From KBS-83 sp051025295 (GTDB lineage Bacteria > Acidobacteriota > Terriglobia > Terriglobales > Acidobacteriaceae): a DNA stretch of 64,000 nucleotides. Location of the stretch: the NCBI GenBank assembly GCA_051025295.1, contig JBMGJV010000018.1; one strand, written 5' to 3'. Position numbers and translations under genes: made by a program. The notes beneath the pieces were generated by a model, which saw nothing but the letters and a program-made list of their open reading frames with translations, ran no database searches and was not told the DNA's origin. Below, one piece after another: positions 30,227 through 38,748 of the stretch (position 1 is the first letter of the stretch; the number at the start of each line of letters is the position of its first letter).

Positions 30227-31435
30227 TCAGGTGCTGGGCATCGCAGCAAGCATCTCGCGCACGCCGTCGCGGAACACAACCAGCTCCGGCAGCAGGCTGA
30301 TCACCAGCCGGTTCGACTCGGCAAAACCGAAGAAGCTGCCTGCATGGACCGCCACCCCTCGCTCTGTCACCAGCCGGGTGGCAAGTGCATCGCCGTCCTC
30401 CGATGGCGGCGTGCGCAGCACCGCGTACCAGCCGCCCTCCGCAGCCAGTCGCGTCATGCCGTGTACCTCCGCGATCGCGTCATCGAGCACCGCAAGGTTC
30501 GCAGCCACGCGCTCCCGGATCTGCTGCTGCATGGCTCCTCGCCCAACCAGCCACCCCGGCAATGCGTGTTGGACGGGCGCATTCATCGAGAGAAAGGTGT
30601 CCGCGATAATCTCGAGCCGCCGCATCGCTTCGCGCCTCTGCTCTTCCAGCCCGCCGCAGATGATCCACGACGCCTTCATCTGCGGCAGCGCAGCCACCTT
30701 GCTCAGTCCACTCAAGACGAAGATCAGTGCGTCGGACTCGTTCCCTGCAAACGTGTGCGGCGTGCCCCCACGCCCTGGCCACGAATAGTCGAGGAACACC
30801 TCGTCGACGATCAGCGCGAGCTCGCGCTCCCGGCAAAAAGCGATCAGCGCCTCGCGCTCGGCGGCCGCAGTGTAGTGGCCGGTGGGATTGTTGGGATGAA
30901 CGAGGATCACCGCTCGAGTGCGCGGCGTCACCTGCTGAGCCAGCCCGTACAGATCGAGGTGCCACCCCGGGTCACCTGCCGGATCGAACAGCATGGGAAA
31001 CGGCGTCAGCCGCACATCGTCGATCGTCGCCAGCAGGTCGAACAGCGGATAGCTGGGCTGCGCGATCAGCACCTCGTCGCCCGGATCGCAGAGCAGGCGG
31101 AACAGCCAACTGTAACCTTCGCTGGTGCTTGTCGTGAGCACGATGCTGTCCGGGTCGACCGGCGCTCCGTGATCGCCGTAGTAGCGAGCCACCGCTGCCC
31201 GCGCGTGCGCCATGCCGCGCGGATCAGGATCGTAGTGCCGCGCTCCCTCGGCCGCGAGCGCATCCAGCAGGTCGTCGGCATAGCGGAAGCCGCAGTGCGT
31301 CGGATTTGACGCCGTCAGGTCGAGCACCCGCAGCCCGGCGGCTCGTCGCTCCGCCAGCGCCCGCGACCACGCCGTCTCCTCCTCCGCCCAGCCTGTCCTT
31401 GCCGCGAATCGCACGTGGCCTTCCCCTGTCGGCAT
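30227..31435 (-). CDS. Class I/II pyridoxal-phosphate aminotransferase
   Basis: A 402-residue fold-type I enzyme. Seen motifs: LTASNPTHCGFRY near the N-terminus, TTSTSEGYSWLFRLL, VHPNNPTGHYT, DEVFLDYSW, and the PLP lysine in FVLSGLSKVAALPQMK; the C-terminal arginine for the substrate carboxylate is in SNRLVISLL. It transaminates an amino acid to its 2-oxo acid; the substrate is not identifiable. Start MPTGEGHVRF at 31435 is chosen because residues further upstream overlap the divergent promoter of the HAD gene. Stands alone. Confidence 0.9.
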   Translation of the reverse strand: MPTGEGHVRFAARTGWAEEETAWSRALAERRAAGLRVLDLTASNPTHCGFRYADDLLDALAAEGARHYDPDPRGMAHARAAVARYYGDHGAPVDPDSIVLTTSTSEGYSWLFRLLCDPGDEVLIAQPSYPLFDLLATIDDVRLTPFPMLFDPAGDPGWHLDLYGLAQQVTPRTRAVILVHPNNPTGHYTAAAEREALIAFCRERELALIVDEVFLDYSWPGRGGTPHTFAGNESDALIFVLSGLSKVAALPQMKASWIICGGLEEQRREAMRRLEIIADTFLSMNAPVQHALPGWLVGRGAMQQQIRERVAANLAVLDDAIAEVHGMTRLAAEGGWYAVLRTPPSEDGDALATRLVTERGVAVHAGSFFGFAESNRLVISLLPELVVFRDGVREMLAAMPST

Positions 31436-31458
31436 ACCCGTAATTGCATAATAGAGAG

Positions 31459-32142
31459 GTGACTGCGAACGACTCTCCTGCTGCCCTCGCAACGGTTCCA
31501 AAGGCTGTCATCTTCGACTTCGGCAAGGTGCTCAGCGAACTGCCCGACGCCGACGCGCACACCGGGCTCGTGACCACGGCAGGCGTCACGGACGAGGTCT
31601 TCGAAGAGCACTACTGGGCGCATCGCCACGACTACGACGCTGGCACGCTGAACGCGCACACTTACTGGCAGAAGGTGGCCGAGGGCGCAGGCTTCGACCT
31701 GACACCGGAGCGGCTCGCCGCCTTCCATCACTACGACTCGCTGATGTGGGCCAACCTCAACGCCGCCATGCTGCACTGGGCGACGGAGCTGCAGGCGGCC
31801 GGCATCAAGACCGCGATCCTCTCGAACATGGGCGAGGTCAACCTCGCCTACATGCGCGAAAACTTCCCTTGGCTCGCGCAGTTCACGCACCTCACGTGGT
31901 CCTGCGAGCTGCGCACGGCCAAACCAGATCCCGCAATCTATCAGCACACGCTCGAGCGGCTCGGGGTGGCGCCAAGCGAAGCGATCTTCATCGACGACCT
32001 GCCCCGCAACATCGATGCGGCGCGCGCCCTCGGCATCGACGCCATCCTGTTCACTTCGGTCGCCGACTTGCGCCGCGAGCTCGAGGCACGCGGCCTCGCC
32101 GGCCGCCTGCCCCTGCCAGAGCTCCAGAACGACCCCGCCTAG
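31459..32142 (+). CDS. HAD-family hydrolase (subfamily IA)
   Basis: A 227-residue haloacid-dehalogenase-like phosphatase. Motif I is VIFDFGKVLSEL (nucleophile Asp), motif II TAILSNMGE, motif III lysine in LRTAKPDPAIYQ, motif IV AIFIDDLPRNIDAA. The DFGKV form of motif I lacks the usual second Asp, as in the YihX/epoxide-hydrolase-N-terminal group. GTG start at 31459; a TTG at 31444 is the alternative. The 23-base gap to the divergent aminotransferase holds a CATAAT-like -10. Confidence 0.85.
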   Translation: MTANDSPAALATVPKAVIFDFGKVLSELPDADAHTGLVTTAGVTDEVFEEHYWAHRHDYDAGTLNAHTYWQKVAEGAGFDLTPERLAAFHHYDSLMWANLNAAMLHWATELQAAGIKTAILSNMGEVNLAYMRENFPWLAQFTHLTWSCELRTAKPDPAIYQHTLERLGVAPSEAIFIDDLPRNIDAARALGIDAILFTSVADLRRELEARGLAGRLPLPELQNDPA

Positions 32143-32293
32143 CCCGGCTCAGCCGATGCGCTGCGGAAGAAGGCGGCAGGGCTGACGTTCGCTCACCCAG
32201 CAAAGTTTGCACTTCTGGCGGGTGCCGCTGCATCCTCACTCCAGCACCAGTGAGCACTAGTACCGCACTCATCCGCTTCGCCAGGAGCAATCC

Positions 32294-33481
32294 ATGCCGC
32301 ATCCTCCCTTTATCGACGTCCCCGGAGCCATCGCCGAAATTCAGGCCGGCCGCATGATCGTGGTTGTCGATGACGAGGACCGCGAGAACGAGGGCGACCT
32401 TACCCTCGCCGCCGAGTTCGTCACGCCGGAGGCGATCAACTTCATGGCGAAGTATGGACGCGGCCTCATCTGCCTCACCCTGACCGAAGATCGCGCCGAC
32501 TACCTGCGGCTGCCGCCCATGACGCAGGAGAACACCTCCCGTTTTGGCACCGCGTTCACGGAGAGCATCGAAGCACGCGAGGGTGTCACCACCGGCATCT
32601 CGGCTGCGGATCGCGCGCACACGATCCGCGTCGCCATCGACCCGACCAGCACCGCTGCCGACCTCGCGCGGCCCGGCCACATCTTCCCGCTGCGCGCGCG
32701 CAAAGGCGGCGTGCTGGTGCGCGCCGGGCAGACAGAAGCGTCAGTCGATCTCGCGCGCATGGCCGGGCTGATTCCCGCCGGTGTCATCTGCGAGATCATG
32801 AACGACGACGGCACCATGGCGCGCGTGCCCGACCTTGAGCGCTTCTGCACCGAGCATGGCCTGCGCATGCTCACCGTCGCCGAGATGATCCGTTACCGGC
32901 TGCGGCACGAGCGCTACATTCACCGCGTCGCCCAGTCGCCGATCCACACCCGCTACGGGGACTTCACGCTGATCGCCTATGAGAGTGAAGTGGACGGCGG
33001 GGAGAGTCACATGGCGCTGGTCCGCGGACCGCTCGACCCCACCTCCGAAGCGCCCACACTGGTGCGGGTGCACTCGCACTGCCTCTCCGGCGACATCTTC
33101 GGCGCAACCACCTGCGACTGCCGCGAGCTGCTCGAGCGCTCACTCGAACGCATTGCTGCCGCGGGCCGAGGCGCGCTCATCTACCTGCACAACAACAGCC
33201 CGGGCTTCGAACTCGACCGGCGCGAGCAGCCGGCCCGCATCCAGCTGCACCGCGACACCCGCGCGCGTGAGATGCACCCGGACCCGGCGCACGAGGAGCG
33301 CCAGCAGCGCGTTCTGCGCAATGTCGGCATCGGCGGCCAGATCCTGGCAGATCTCAACATTCGCAAGATCCGGCTGCTCACCAACACGCCGACACACGTG
33401 CCTGCGCTTGAGGGCTTCGATCTTGAAATCGTCGAGCAGGTGCCACTGCTCGACGCCAAGCCGCTGCTACCTGCGAAGTAG
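32294..33481 (+). CDS. ribB: 3,4-dihydroxy-2-butanone 4-phosphate synthase with decayed RibA-like C-terminal half (RibBX-like)
   Basis: 395 residues. The N-terminal ~200 form an intact RibB domain (VVDDEDRENEGDLTLAAEFV; GLICLTLTEDRADYL; HIFPLRARKGGVLVRAGQTEA), which makes the riboflavin precursor from ribulose 5-phosphate. The C-terminal half resembles GTP cyclohydrolase II and keeps the zinc ligands (HSHCLSGDIFGATTCDC) and the LLTNTPTHVPALEGF strand, but the catalytic EGRGIGL segment is NNSPGFEL and the RDYGVGAQIL stretch reads RNVGIGGQIL. It is therefore probably not a GTP cyclohydrolase. AGGAG precedes the ATG. No FMN riboswitch signature lies in the 150-base leader. Confidence 0.9.
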   Translation: MPHPPFIDVPGAIAEIQAGRMIVVVDDEDRENEGDLTLAAEFVTPEAINFMAKYGRGLICLTLTEDRADYLRLPPMTQENTSRFGTAFTESIEAREGVTTGISAADRAHTIRVAIDPTSTAADLARPGHIFPLRARKGGVLVRAGQTEASVDLARMAGLIPAGVICEIMNDDGTMARVPDLERFCTEHGLRMLTVAEMIRYRLRHERYIHRVAQSPIHTRYGDFTLIAYESEVDGGESHMALVRGPLDPTSEAPTLVRVHSHCLSGDIFGATTCDCRELLERSLERIAAAGRGALIYLHNNSPGFELDRREQPARIQLHRDTRAREMHPDPAHEERQQRVLRNVGIGGQILADLNIRKIRLLTNTPTHVPALEGFDLEIVEQVPLLDAKPLLPAK

Positions 33482-33502
33482 CCCGAGCAGCGGCCTGACC
33501 CA

Positions 33503-34246
33503 CTACCAGGGGACGACCCCGTGCCGGTCGAAGTAGCCGCCGGTTGGCCCGTCTGCTGGCACTTGCGCGAGCCGCACGATCGCCTCGCTGCCCTCTTCGA
33601 TGGTCTGCGTGCCCTGGTTGCCGTTCATATCGGTCGCCGTGTAGCCAGGGTCGGCGGCATTCACCTTGATCGGCGTGTCGCGAAGCTCCCAGGCGAGGTG
33701 AATCGTGAACATATTCAACGCAGCCTTCGAGGTGTTGTAGCCCAGCGGCTTGATCCCGGCAAACGCCCAGTTTGGATCCGCGTTCTGCGTCAGCGAACCG
33801 AGCCCGCTCGAGACATTCACAATGCGCCCGGCGGGAGACTTGCGCAGCAACGGCAACATCGCCTGCGTCACCGCGATCGGTCCGTAGAGGTTGGTCCGCA
33901 GCGTCCGCTCGAGCACGTCGAGTTGCACTGTGCTGGGCGCGCCATCGGCACCGAGATCGGCAATGCCGGCATTGTTGACCAGAACATCCAGACGCCCATA
34001 CTGCTCGCGCACGACCTCAGCCGCGGCTCTGATCGATGCCTCGTTGTTCACATCGATGGTGAGCGGTTCCACCGTCGCGCCAGTCGCCTGCAGGCGCTTG
34101 GCTGCTTCCTGTCCGCGCCCCGTGTCCCTGGCGCCGAGCAGCACCAGGTACCCGACGGCACCCAACTGCCGCGCGACCTCAAATCCGATTCCTTTGTTGG
34201 CCCCGGTGATCAGGGCGATCCGCTTCCCATCGCTCTTTTCTGGCAT
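33503..34246 (-). CDS. Short-chain dehydrogenase/reductase
   Basis: A 247-residue classical SDR. Cofactor-binding TGANKGIGFEVARQLG and NNAGIAD, catalytic Ser in IVNVSSGLGSL, and the Tyr-x3-Lys pair in YNTSKAALNMF are all present; the PGYTATDMNGNQG segment is typical of carbonyl-reductase-like members. GGGAGAG precedes ATG 34246. The substrate is unknown. Convergent with the ribB gene. Confidence 0.92.
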   Translation of the reverse strand: MPEKSDGKRIALITGANKGIGFEVARQLGAVGYLVLLGARDTGRGQEAAKRLQATGATVEPLTIDVNNEASIRAAAEVVREQYGRLDVLVNNAGIADLGADGAPSTVQLDVLERTLRTNLYGPIAVTQAMLPLLRKSPAGRIVNVSSGLGSLTQNADPNWAFAGIKPLGYNTSKAALNMFTIHLAWELRDTPIKVNAADPGYTATDMNGNQGTQTIEEGSEAIVRLAQVPADGPTGGYFDRHGVVPW

Positions 34247-34323
34247 GTGACTCTCCCGCGCGAGTACTGGCGCTTGGTAGTCGATGCTCGCCGCGTCCCC
34301 GCCGGACCAGGATTCGTTGACGC

Positions 34324-34357
34324 AAAAACGAAGACGCCACCCGGAGGGGGTGGCGTC
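34324..34357 (-). terminator. Rho-independent terminator for the small gene at 34388
   Basis: Arms 34333-34342 and 34348-34357 (GACGCCACCC/GGGTGGCGTC) with a short loop; on the minus strand the stem is followed by TTCG and TTTTT. It ends the small minus-strand gene and insulates the SDR gene. Confidence 0.75.
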
Positions 34358-34387
34358 TGTCGCAATTCTGATTGCGTGTGCTGCCGC

Positions 34388-34615
34388 TTAGAGCGTGGAC
34401 TCGATCTCGAAACCCCAGGCCTCAAGCAGCGACTCCGGGATGTACTTCGAGTTCTTGTTGCGGCGCGCCCACTCACGAAGGCGGGTCGAACGGACGTACT
34501 GGTCCGGTGTCAGCTTGAACTCCTTCACGACCTGTTCAAACGAAGTCACCGTAGGGACGACGGGACCGATCGGCTCCGGCTTGCCCCAATTTGGATTTCC
34601 GCGACGCTTTGCCAT
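34388..34615 (-). CDS. Small basic hypothetical protein
   Basis: 75 residues, hydrophilic, beginning MAKRRGNPNWGKPEP. The C-terminal two thirds (FEQVVKEFKLTPDQYVRSTRLREWARRNKN) looks like a helical DNA- or RNA-binding unit. Not recognised by name. It has its own well-formed promoter, a GAGGAA ribosome-binding site and a strong terminator, so it is expressed as a monocistronic unit and very likely abundant. I believe it is conserved in Acidobacteriaceae but cannot check here. Confidence 0.75.
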   Translation of the reverse strand: MAKRRGNPNWGKPEPIGPVVPTVTSFEQVVKEFKLTPDQYVRSTRLREWARRNKNSKYIPESLLEAWGFEIESTL

Positions 34616-35035
34616 TTCTCTGTTGTTCCTCAGCGTGGAGAAGATTTAGGACCGGAACCCGGCCGTTTTCTGGCCTCGGCACTCTAGCGTGGTGCCCTTC
34701 CCCTGATCCTCTAAAATCATAGCGCATTTTTGCCCAAATATCAAACGCAGGCAAGGACTTAGCTGCTCTTCTACCCAGGCCTGGTGAAGCCCCGGAACGT
34801 CCTCCTGCACATGCTTCGCGGCAACCCCGGGAGCCTTCCCCGGCTCTCACCTTCAGCAGAGTACCAACTCATTACTGGACCGGTGACCCTCAGCACTCTC
34901 GACCGCGACCGCCCGGACCTTCCTACAACCTGTGTGCGATTCTCCGATGCTGCCAACCCGAGTGAACCTAGGAAGGCAACAGGAACCAGAGAAGGCACCT
35001 GTCGCCCTTGAACCCCCGACCCTGGAGTGACGCGC
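34616..35035. other. 420-base intergenic region
   Basis: Holds the minus-strand promoter near 34716-34744 at its left side. The remaining ~290 bases up to the secreted-protein gene show several small GC-rich repeats (for example CCCGGGAGCCTTCCCCGG) but no tRNA, riboswitch or ORF I can support. Confidence 0.5.
34716..34744 (-). promoter_or_regulatory. Sigma-70-type promoter for the small gene at 34388
   Basis: On the minus strand: -35 TTGATA (34739-34744), 17-base spacer, -10 TATGAT (34716-34721). Both are one mismatch from consensus. The predicted start leaves a leader of about 90 bases before the ATG. Confidence 0.6.
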
Positions 35036-35428
35036 ATGGAAACGACCTACCGCCGGTTCCGCCTTCTGATCTACTTCGCCGCTTTCATGCTGGTCATGTC
35101 GCTTTGCTTCGTCTACGCCGAACCAGTCCCGCACGCCGCCACCCCGCTGCTGTTCGCAACCAGCCCGCAGCACGCCTCGTTCCTGGCGTCGTCGACAGCT
35201 GAGCCGAGCTTCGATCCTGCGGCCCTGCGCAACACCCTCACCCCGGGCGTCTCGCCCGCCCTGCTCGATCAGCTGGAGCAGGCCGCTCATCCGCACCACG
35301 GACTCTTCCACCGCTCGCATCGCAGCGTGCCTCACTTCAGCCCTGCCACGCCCGGTACTGAATCCTCGGGGCTGAGCACCGGTTCCGTCGCACCCGCGCC
35401 GCCTGCCGAAGTCCTCCAGACTCGATAA
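35036..35428 (+). CDS. Hypothetical secreted or membrane-anchored protein
   Basis: 130 residues. A single hydrophobic segment (LLIYFAAFMLVMSLCFVYAEP) near the N-terminus acts as a signal peptide or anchor; the remainder is low-complexity, rich in Pro, Ala, Ser and His (AAHPHHGLFHRSHRS), with no recognised domain. GGAG lies nine bases before ATG 35036; an in-frame GTG at 35027 is possible. Function unknown. Confidence 0.6.
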   Translation: METTYRRFRLLIYFAAFMLVMSLCFVYAEPVPHAATPLLFATSPQHASFLASSTAEPSFDPAALRNTLTPGVSPALLDQLEQAAHPHHGLFHRSHRSVPHFSPATPGTESSGLSTGSVAPAPPAEVLQTR

Positions 35429-35553
35429 TCCCTCGGGGCACAACCCCTCCCCCGGCGTACCCTTCTTACACAAAGATTCCGGTCACGAGATCCGGCCGCG
35501 GCAGAGGCGCATCTGCGCTGATTCACACCGCGCGCTGACATACACAAGGAGGA

Positions 35554-35805
35554 ATGCCGATGTTCAAGGTTCTGACAGTCTTTTCAATTGGGGTAGCGAC
35601 AGGTGCGGCCGTAGCACTCGCGTACGCTCCCCGGACCGGTGACAAGACCCGCAAGCAGTGGAAGCGCAAACTGGGTGACACTAGCGAGTACCTGCGCGAC
35701 ACGGCCGACGATTTCGGCAAGCACGCGACAAAGGTCTACAGCCAGGCAGACAAGATCGCGAACAAGGTCTCGAAGTCAGCCAATCGCTTCGCTGAGTCCT
35801 TCTAG
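35554..35805 (+). CDS. YtxH-domain protein
   Basis: 83 residues: a hydrophobic N-terminal helix (VFSIGVATGAAVALAYAPRTG) with the APRTGDKTRK turn, then a charged amphipathic helix (EYLRDTADDFGKHATKVYSQADKI), the layout of YtxH-like stress-associated membrane proteins. A very strong AAGGAGG lies just upstream; ATG 35560 has better spacing than 35554. Often stress-induced in other bacteria; no regulator visible. Confidence 0.82.
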   Translation: MPMFKVLTVFSIGVATGAAVALAYAPRTGDKTRKQWKRKLGDTSEYLRDTADDFGKHATKVYSQADKIANKVSKSANRFAESF

Positions 35806-35836
35806 CAAAATCTTCTAATTACCGCTGTCCTCGAAC

Positions 35837-35869
35837 CCGGTGCGCCGCGCTGCGGCGCGGGCGCACCGG
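35837..35869. terminator. GC-rich hairpin after the YtxH-type gene
   Basis: Perfect 10-base arms CCGGTGCGCC/GGCGCACCGG (35837-35846, 35860-35869), with the loop able to pair further. There is no U tract, so it may be an mRNA-stabilising end or a weak terminator. Confidence 0.4.
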
Positions 35870-35951
35870 CCGGGTACGCACCCCTTCACATCCCGGCGCC
35901 CACATTCCCCGTTCAGTCCAAAGCACCAATGCTTCATGCGATCCTGCTGGG

Positions 35952-36581
35952 ATGGCCGCCGACCCGACCCATACATTTCACGGACAGGACCACGCCTTCG
36001 TCCAACTCGTGGATGGCGCGTTCGTGACGTCCGCAACGCGTGCCGGCAGCCATGTCGCATGCCGCCCCGGGTGTACGCAGTGCTGTGTCGGGGTCTTCCC
36101 TGTCGGACCTGCAGATGTCCTCCGCATCCAGACCGCGCTTGTCGTTATCGAGAACACCGATCCGGAGCGCCTCGCGCGCATTCGTGAGCGCGGCCGCGCT
36201 TCCTGGGCAAGGCTCGAGCCCGACTTTCCAGGGGATCCCGCGACGGGGCGGCTCATGCTCGATCCCAAAACGGGAATTGAGACGGATGACTTCGCTGGTT
36301 TCGGCAATGATGAACCGTGCCCGATCCTTGACCCAACGAGCGGCACCTGTGACCTTTATGCAGCGCGGCCGCACACCTGCCGAATCTTTGGCCTGCCACT
36401 GCCCACTGAGGGCGGGTATGGCGTGTGCGAACTCTGCTTCACCGCAGCAAGTTCTGCCGAGATAGCGTCTGCAGCACTGCCGGAGTCCGTCACCGACACG
36501 CCAGAGGCATTGGACCAGCTGGCAATCAACGCTGGCGCCGCGCCCGGATTGACCGTCTTGTCATACGTCGTGATCCGGTGA
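35952..36581 (+). CDS. YkgJ-type cysteine-cluster protein
   Basis: 209 residues with the putative zinc/iron-chelating cluster of the YkgJ family: CRPGCTQCCVGVFPV near residue 40, a central EPCPILDPTSGTCDLYAARPHTCRIFG, and a trailing GVCELCFT. The conserved RPxxCRxFG element is intact. Function in the family is not established; a metal site is inferred from the cysteines. ATG start; monocistronic. Confidence 0.85.
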   Translation: MAADPTHTFHGQDHAFVQLVDGAFVTSATRAGSHVACRPGCTQCCVGVFPVGPADVLRIQTALVVIENTDPERLARIRERGRASWARLEPDFPGDPATGRLMLDPKTGIETDDFAGFGNDEPCPILDPTSGTCDLYAARPHTCRIFGLPLPTEGGYGVCELCFTAASSAEIASAALPESVTDTPEALDQLAINAGAAPGLTVLSYVVIR

Positions 36582-36938
36582 TTTGGCATCTCAACTACTG
36601 CTTGTCATTCTGCGGGCAACCCCTTGCAATCATCCTCAGACAATGAAGTCTTTACACGGCCGGCTGGCCTGAGGCAGAGCAGCCGGGCGGGCGTTGCTGC
36701 GGCCCATTTCCTGATGGAAGCTCTGCTATCTAGCCTGCCAGCCACTCGGGCGACCCAGCCCGGGCGTTCTCCTCGAGTGGCGCAACCCTCAAAAGCCCTA
36801 GCTTCCTCGTTACTTCTGCGCAAAGCAGGTGACTTTCCGGGTACCAAAGCTCTGTGCAAGTTCTTACAAGTTCGTTGTACGTTTGGGTCCATTGCCGATG
36901 TATTGAGTACAAGCAAAGCTTGAGCGAGGCGCGTAAAA
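36582..36938. other. 357-base intergenic region
   Basis: No supported gene. The right end contains inverted repeats near the XRE-type regulator described separately. No tRNA or other structured RNA recognised. Confidence 0.5.
36865..36879. promoter_or_regulatory. Inverted repeat, possible XRE autoregulatory operator
   Basis: TACAAGTTCGTTGTA, a perfect 5-base palindrome with a 5-base centre, 60 bases before the HTH gene. A half-site GTACAA recurs about 36908. Typical size and place for an XRE operator, but unproven. Confidence 0.3.
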
Positions 36939-37199
36939 GTGAAGGTCGACGAGAGATCTATTTACCCGAATCTGAAGCTGACAATCTACAAGACAGGAAT
37001 TCGCCAGAATCGCCTGGCCAAGATGGTAGGCATCCACGAGGCGTACCTGAGCCGGATCGTCAATGGAACGCGCGAGCCAGGGGATTCCCTCCGCCGCTCA
37101 ATTGCCGACGCCCTGCAGTGCGATCCCGACTGGCTCTTCGAACGCGAGAAGGTCGTCGCCTTCCCTGCCCTGCTGCGGGAGAACCGCCAAGCCTCCTGA
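36939..37199 (+). CDS. XRE-family helix-turn-helix protein
   Basis: An 86-residue single-domain DNA-binding protein. The HTH reads QNRLAKMVGIHEAYLSRIVNGTREPGDSLRRSIADALQ, in part, ending with DPDWLFER. GTG start (GTGAAGGTC) with GAGG ten bases upstream. It precedes the polysaccharide/peptide locus on the same strand and could regulate it; this is inference from position. Confidence 0.82.
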   Translation: MKVDERSIYPNLKLTIYKTGIRQNRLAKMVGIHEAYLSRIVNGTREPGDSLRRSIADALQCDPDWLFEREKVVAFPALLRENRQAS

Positions 37200-37209
37200 G
37201 TTTTCGTCG

Positions 37210-37243
37210 CGGCAGGGGGCTCTCACGAGCCGGCGCCCTGCCG
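37210..37243 (+). terminator. Nested hairpin after the XRE-type gene
   Basis: Outer arms CGGCAGGG/CCCTGCCG enclose an inner GGCTC/GAGCC stem. No clear U tract, so it may be a terminator or a leader element of the following locus. Confidence 0.35.
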
Positions 37244-37409
37244 GTCCTCTCCCAAGCGACTCCGTCTCCCAGCCGGCAGATCAGACCGGAAGGTGACGCA
37301 CTGGACCGCCACCCTGCTCGCTGGTACCGGCGAGGCTGTCGTCCTCACTCTGTCCCTCATGACCTTTGTTTTTGTCCTGGGTTGTTCTACTGAAGAGGAA
37401 ATACGCGTG

Positions 37410-38678
37410 ATGCAGCCTTGGTTTGGCACTCGTCCGGTCGCGGTTCTCGGTGTGCCGGTGGACAATGTTTCGACTCGTGAGGTGCTCGACCGCATCGATG
37501 AGTGGGTCGCCGCCGGCGACTTTCATCAGATCGCCACGGCCAACACGGATTTTGTTCTGCACGCCGTGCATGACGATGAATTGCGAGAGATCCTGCACCG
37601 CTGCGATCTGGTGCTGCCGGATGGCATGCCGCTGGTCTGGGCATCCCGTGCTATGGGCGCGCCGCTGCGGGAGCGCGTGACCGGGGTCGACCTGGTGCCG
37701 GAGATTGCCGCCCGTGCTGCCGACCACGGCTACCGTCTGTTCCTGCTGGGCAGCACGCCCGAGAGCCTGGCCGGGGCCGCTGCTGCGCTCTGCGCGCGCT
37801 ACCCAAAACTCGAGATCGCCGGCACCCTGGCGCCGCCCCATACCTCGCTCGAAGCGATGGACCACGCGGCCATCCTGGACGAAATCGAGCGCGCCCGGCC
37901 CGATATTCTGCTGGTTGCCTTTGGCAACCCGAAGCAGGAGAAGTGGATTTCCATGCATCGCCGGCGGTTGGCGGTTCCTGTCTCGATTGGGGTCGGTGGC
38001 AGTTTTGACTTGCTGGCGGGGCAGATGTCCCGTGCGCCCGAGTGGATGCAGCGTTCGGGGCTCGAATGGCTGTTTCGCACCTTTCAGGAGCCGCGACGCC
38101 TGCTGCGGCGTTACAGCGGCAACGCCTCCGGTCTGATTCGGCATCTGCCTTTCGAGATGGGTCTTTACCAAATGCAAAGACGGCAGGACCGACTGGCGCA
38201 GCTTCGCGTTGAGGTCGGGGAGGGAGTGGCGCTGCTGCAGCTGTCCGGCGACGGCGCCGGGCCTGTGGTCGAGCGCCTCGGTGGCGCCCTGGCCGACGCC
38301 TTTGCCGAAGGCCGGCATGTCGTGCTCGATCTATCGGACGCCAGCTATCTCGGGCCGGACGCCGTGGGACTGCTGATCCGCGCTCTGCGCTGGGCAACGC
38401 TGCTCGGACGCGAGGTCTGGCTGACCGGCATGCCCCCCGCGCTCGCCCGGGTCGTGCGGAGCGCGCGTCTCGGCCACGCACTGCGTGTGGCGCCGGGCGT
38501 GCCCGATGCGCTGCGACGGCTTGAGCCGGCAGCGCCCGGCTGGTCGCCGACCGGAAATGAGCGCGTGCTCGCCTTCCGCCCCCAGGCAGTTCCGGCATCT
38601 CCGGCCCATGCCTTTCGGTCCAGGGTGCAGGGTACTTCCGCTATGACCCCGGCACCAGACGAGTATGTCGGCCGGTAG
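37410..38678 (+). CDS. WecG/TagA/CpsF glycosyltransferase fused to a STAS domain
   Basis: 422 residues. The N-terminal ~240 is a WecG/TagA-type enzyme, which adds N-acetylmannosamine(-uronate)-like sugars to lipid-linked intermediates at the inner membrane: ATANTDFVLHAVHD, LPDGMPLVWASR, VTGVDLVPEI, LLVAFGNPKQEKWI, and IGVGGSFDLLAGQMSRAPEWMQ. The C-terminal ~110 residues (LLQLSGDGAGPVVERLGG; HVVLDLSDASYLGPDAVGLLIRALR) are a STAS domain as in anti-sigma-factor antagonists. Fusion of the two is uncommon. Start MQPWFGTRP at 37410 has AGAGGAAA upstream; an earlier hydrophobic stretch in frame was judged non-coding. First gene of the locus. Confidence 0.9.
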   Translation: MQPWFGTRPVAVLGVPVDNVSTREVLDRIDEWVAAGDFHQIATANTDFVLHAVHDDELREILHRCDLVLPDGMPLVWASRAMGAPLRERVTGVDLVPEIAARAADHGYRLFLLGSTPESLAGAAAALCARYPKLEIAGTLAPPHTSLEAMDHAAILDEIERARPDILLVAFGNPKQEKWISMHRRRLAVPVSIGVGGSFDLLAGQMSRAPEWMQRSGLEWLFRTFQEPRRLLRRYSGNASGLIRHLPFEMGLYQMQRRQDRLAQLRVEVGEGVALLQLSGDGAGPVVERLGGALADAFAEGRHVVLDLSDASYLGPDAVGLLIRALRWATLLGREVWLTGMPPALARVVRSARLGHALRVAPGVPDALRRLEPAAPGWSPTGNERVLAFRPQAVPASPAHAFRSRVQGTSAMTPAPDEYVGR

Positions 38679-38748
38679 CGAAACCGCCCTACACTGGCAA
38701 TATTTTTAGCCCCTTGCTGTACGACGGCTCCTGTTCTACGGAATCCCT

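Noticed and set aside
32143..32293. FMN riboswitch before the ribB gene
   Set aside because: The conserved RFN-element sequences are absent from the 150-base leader.
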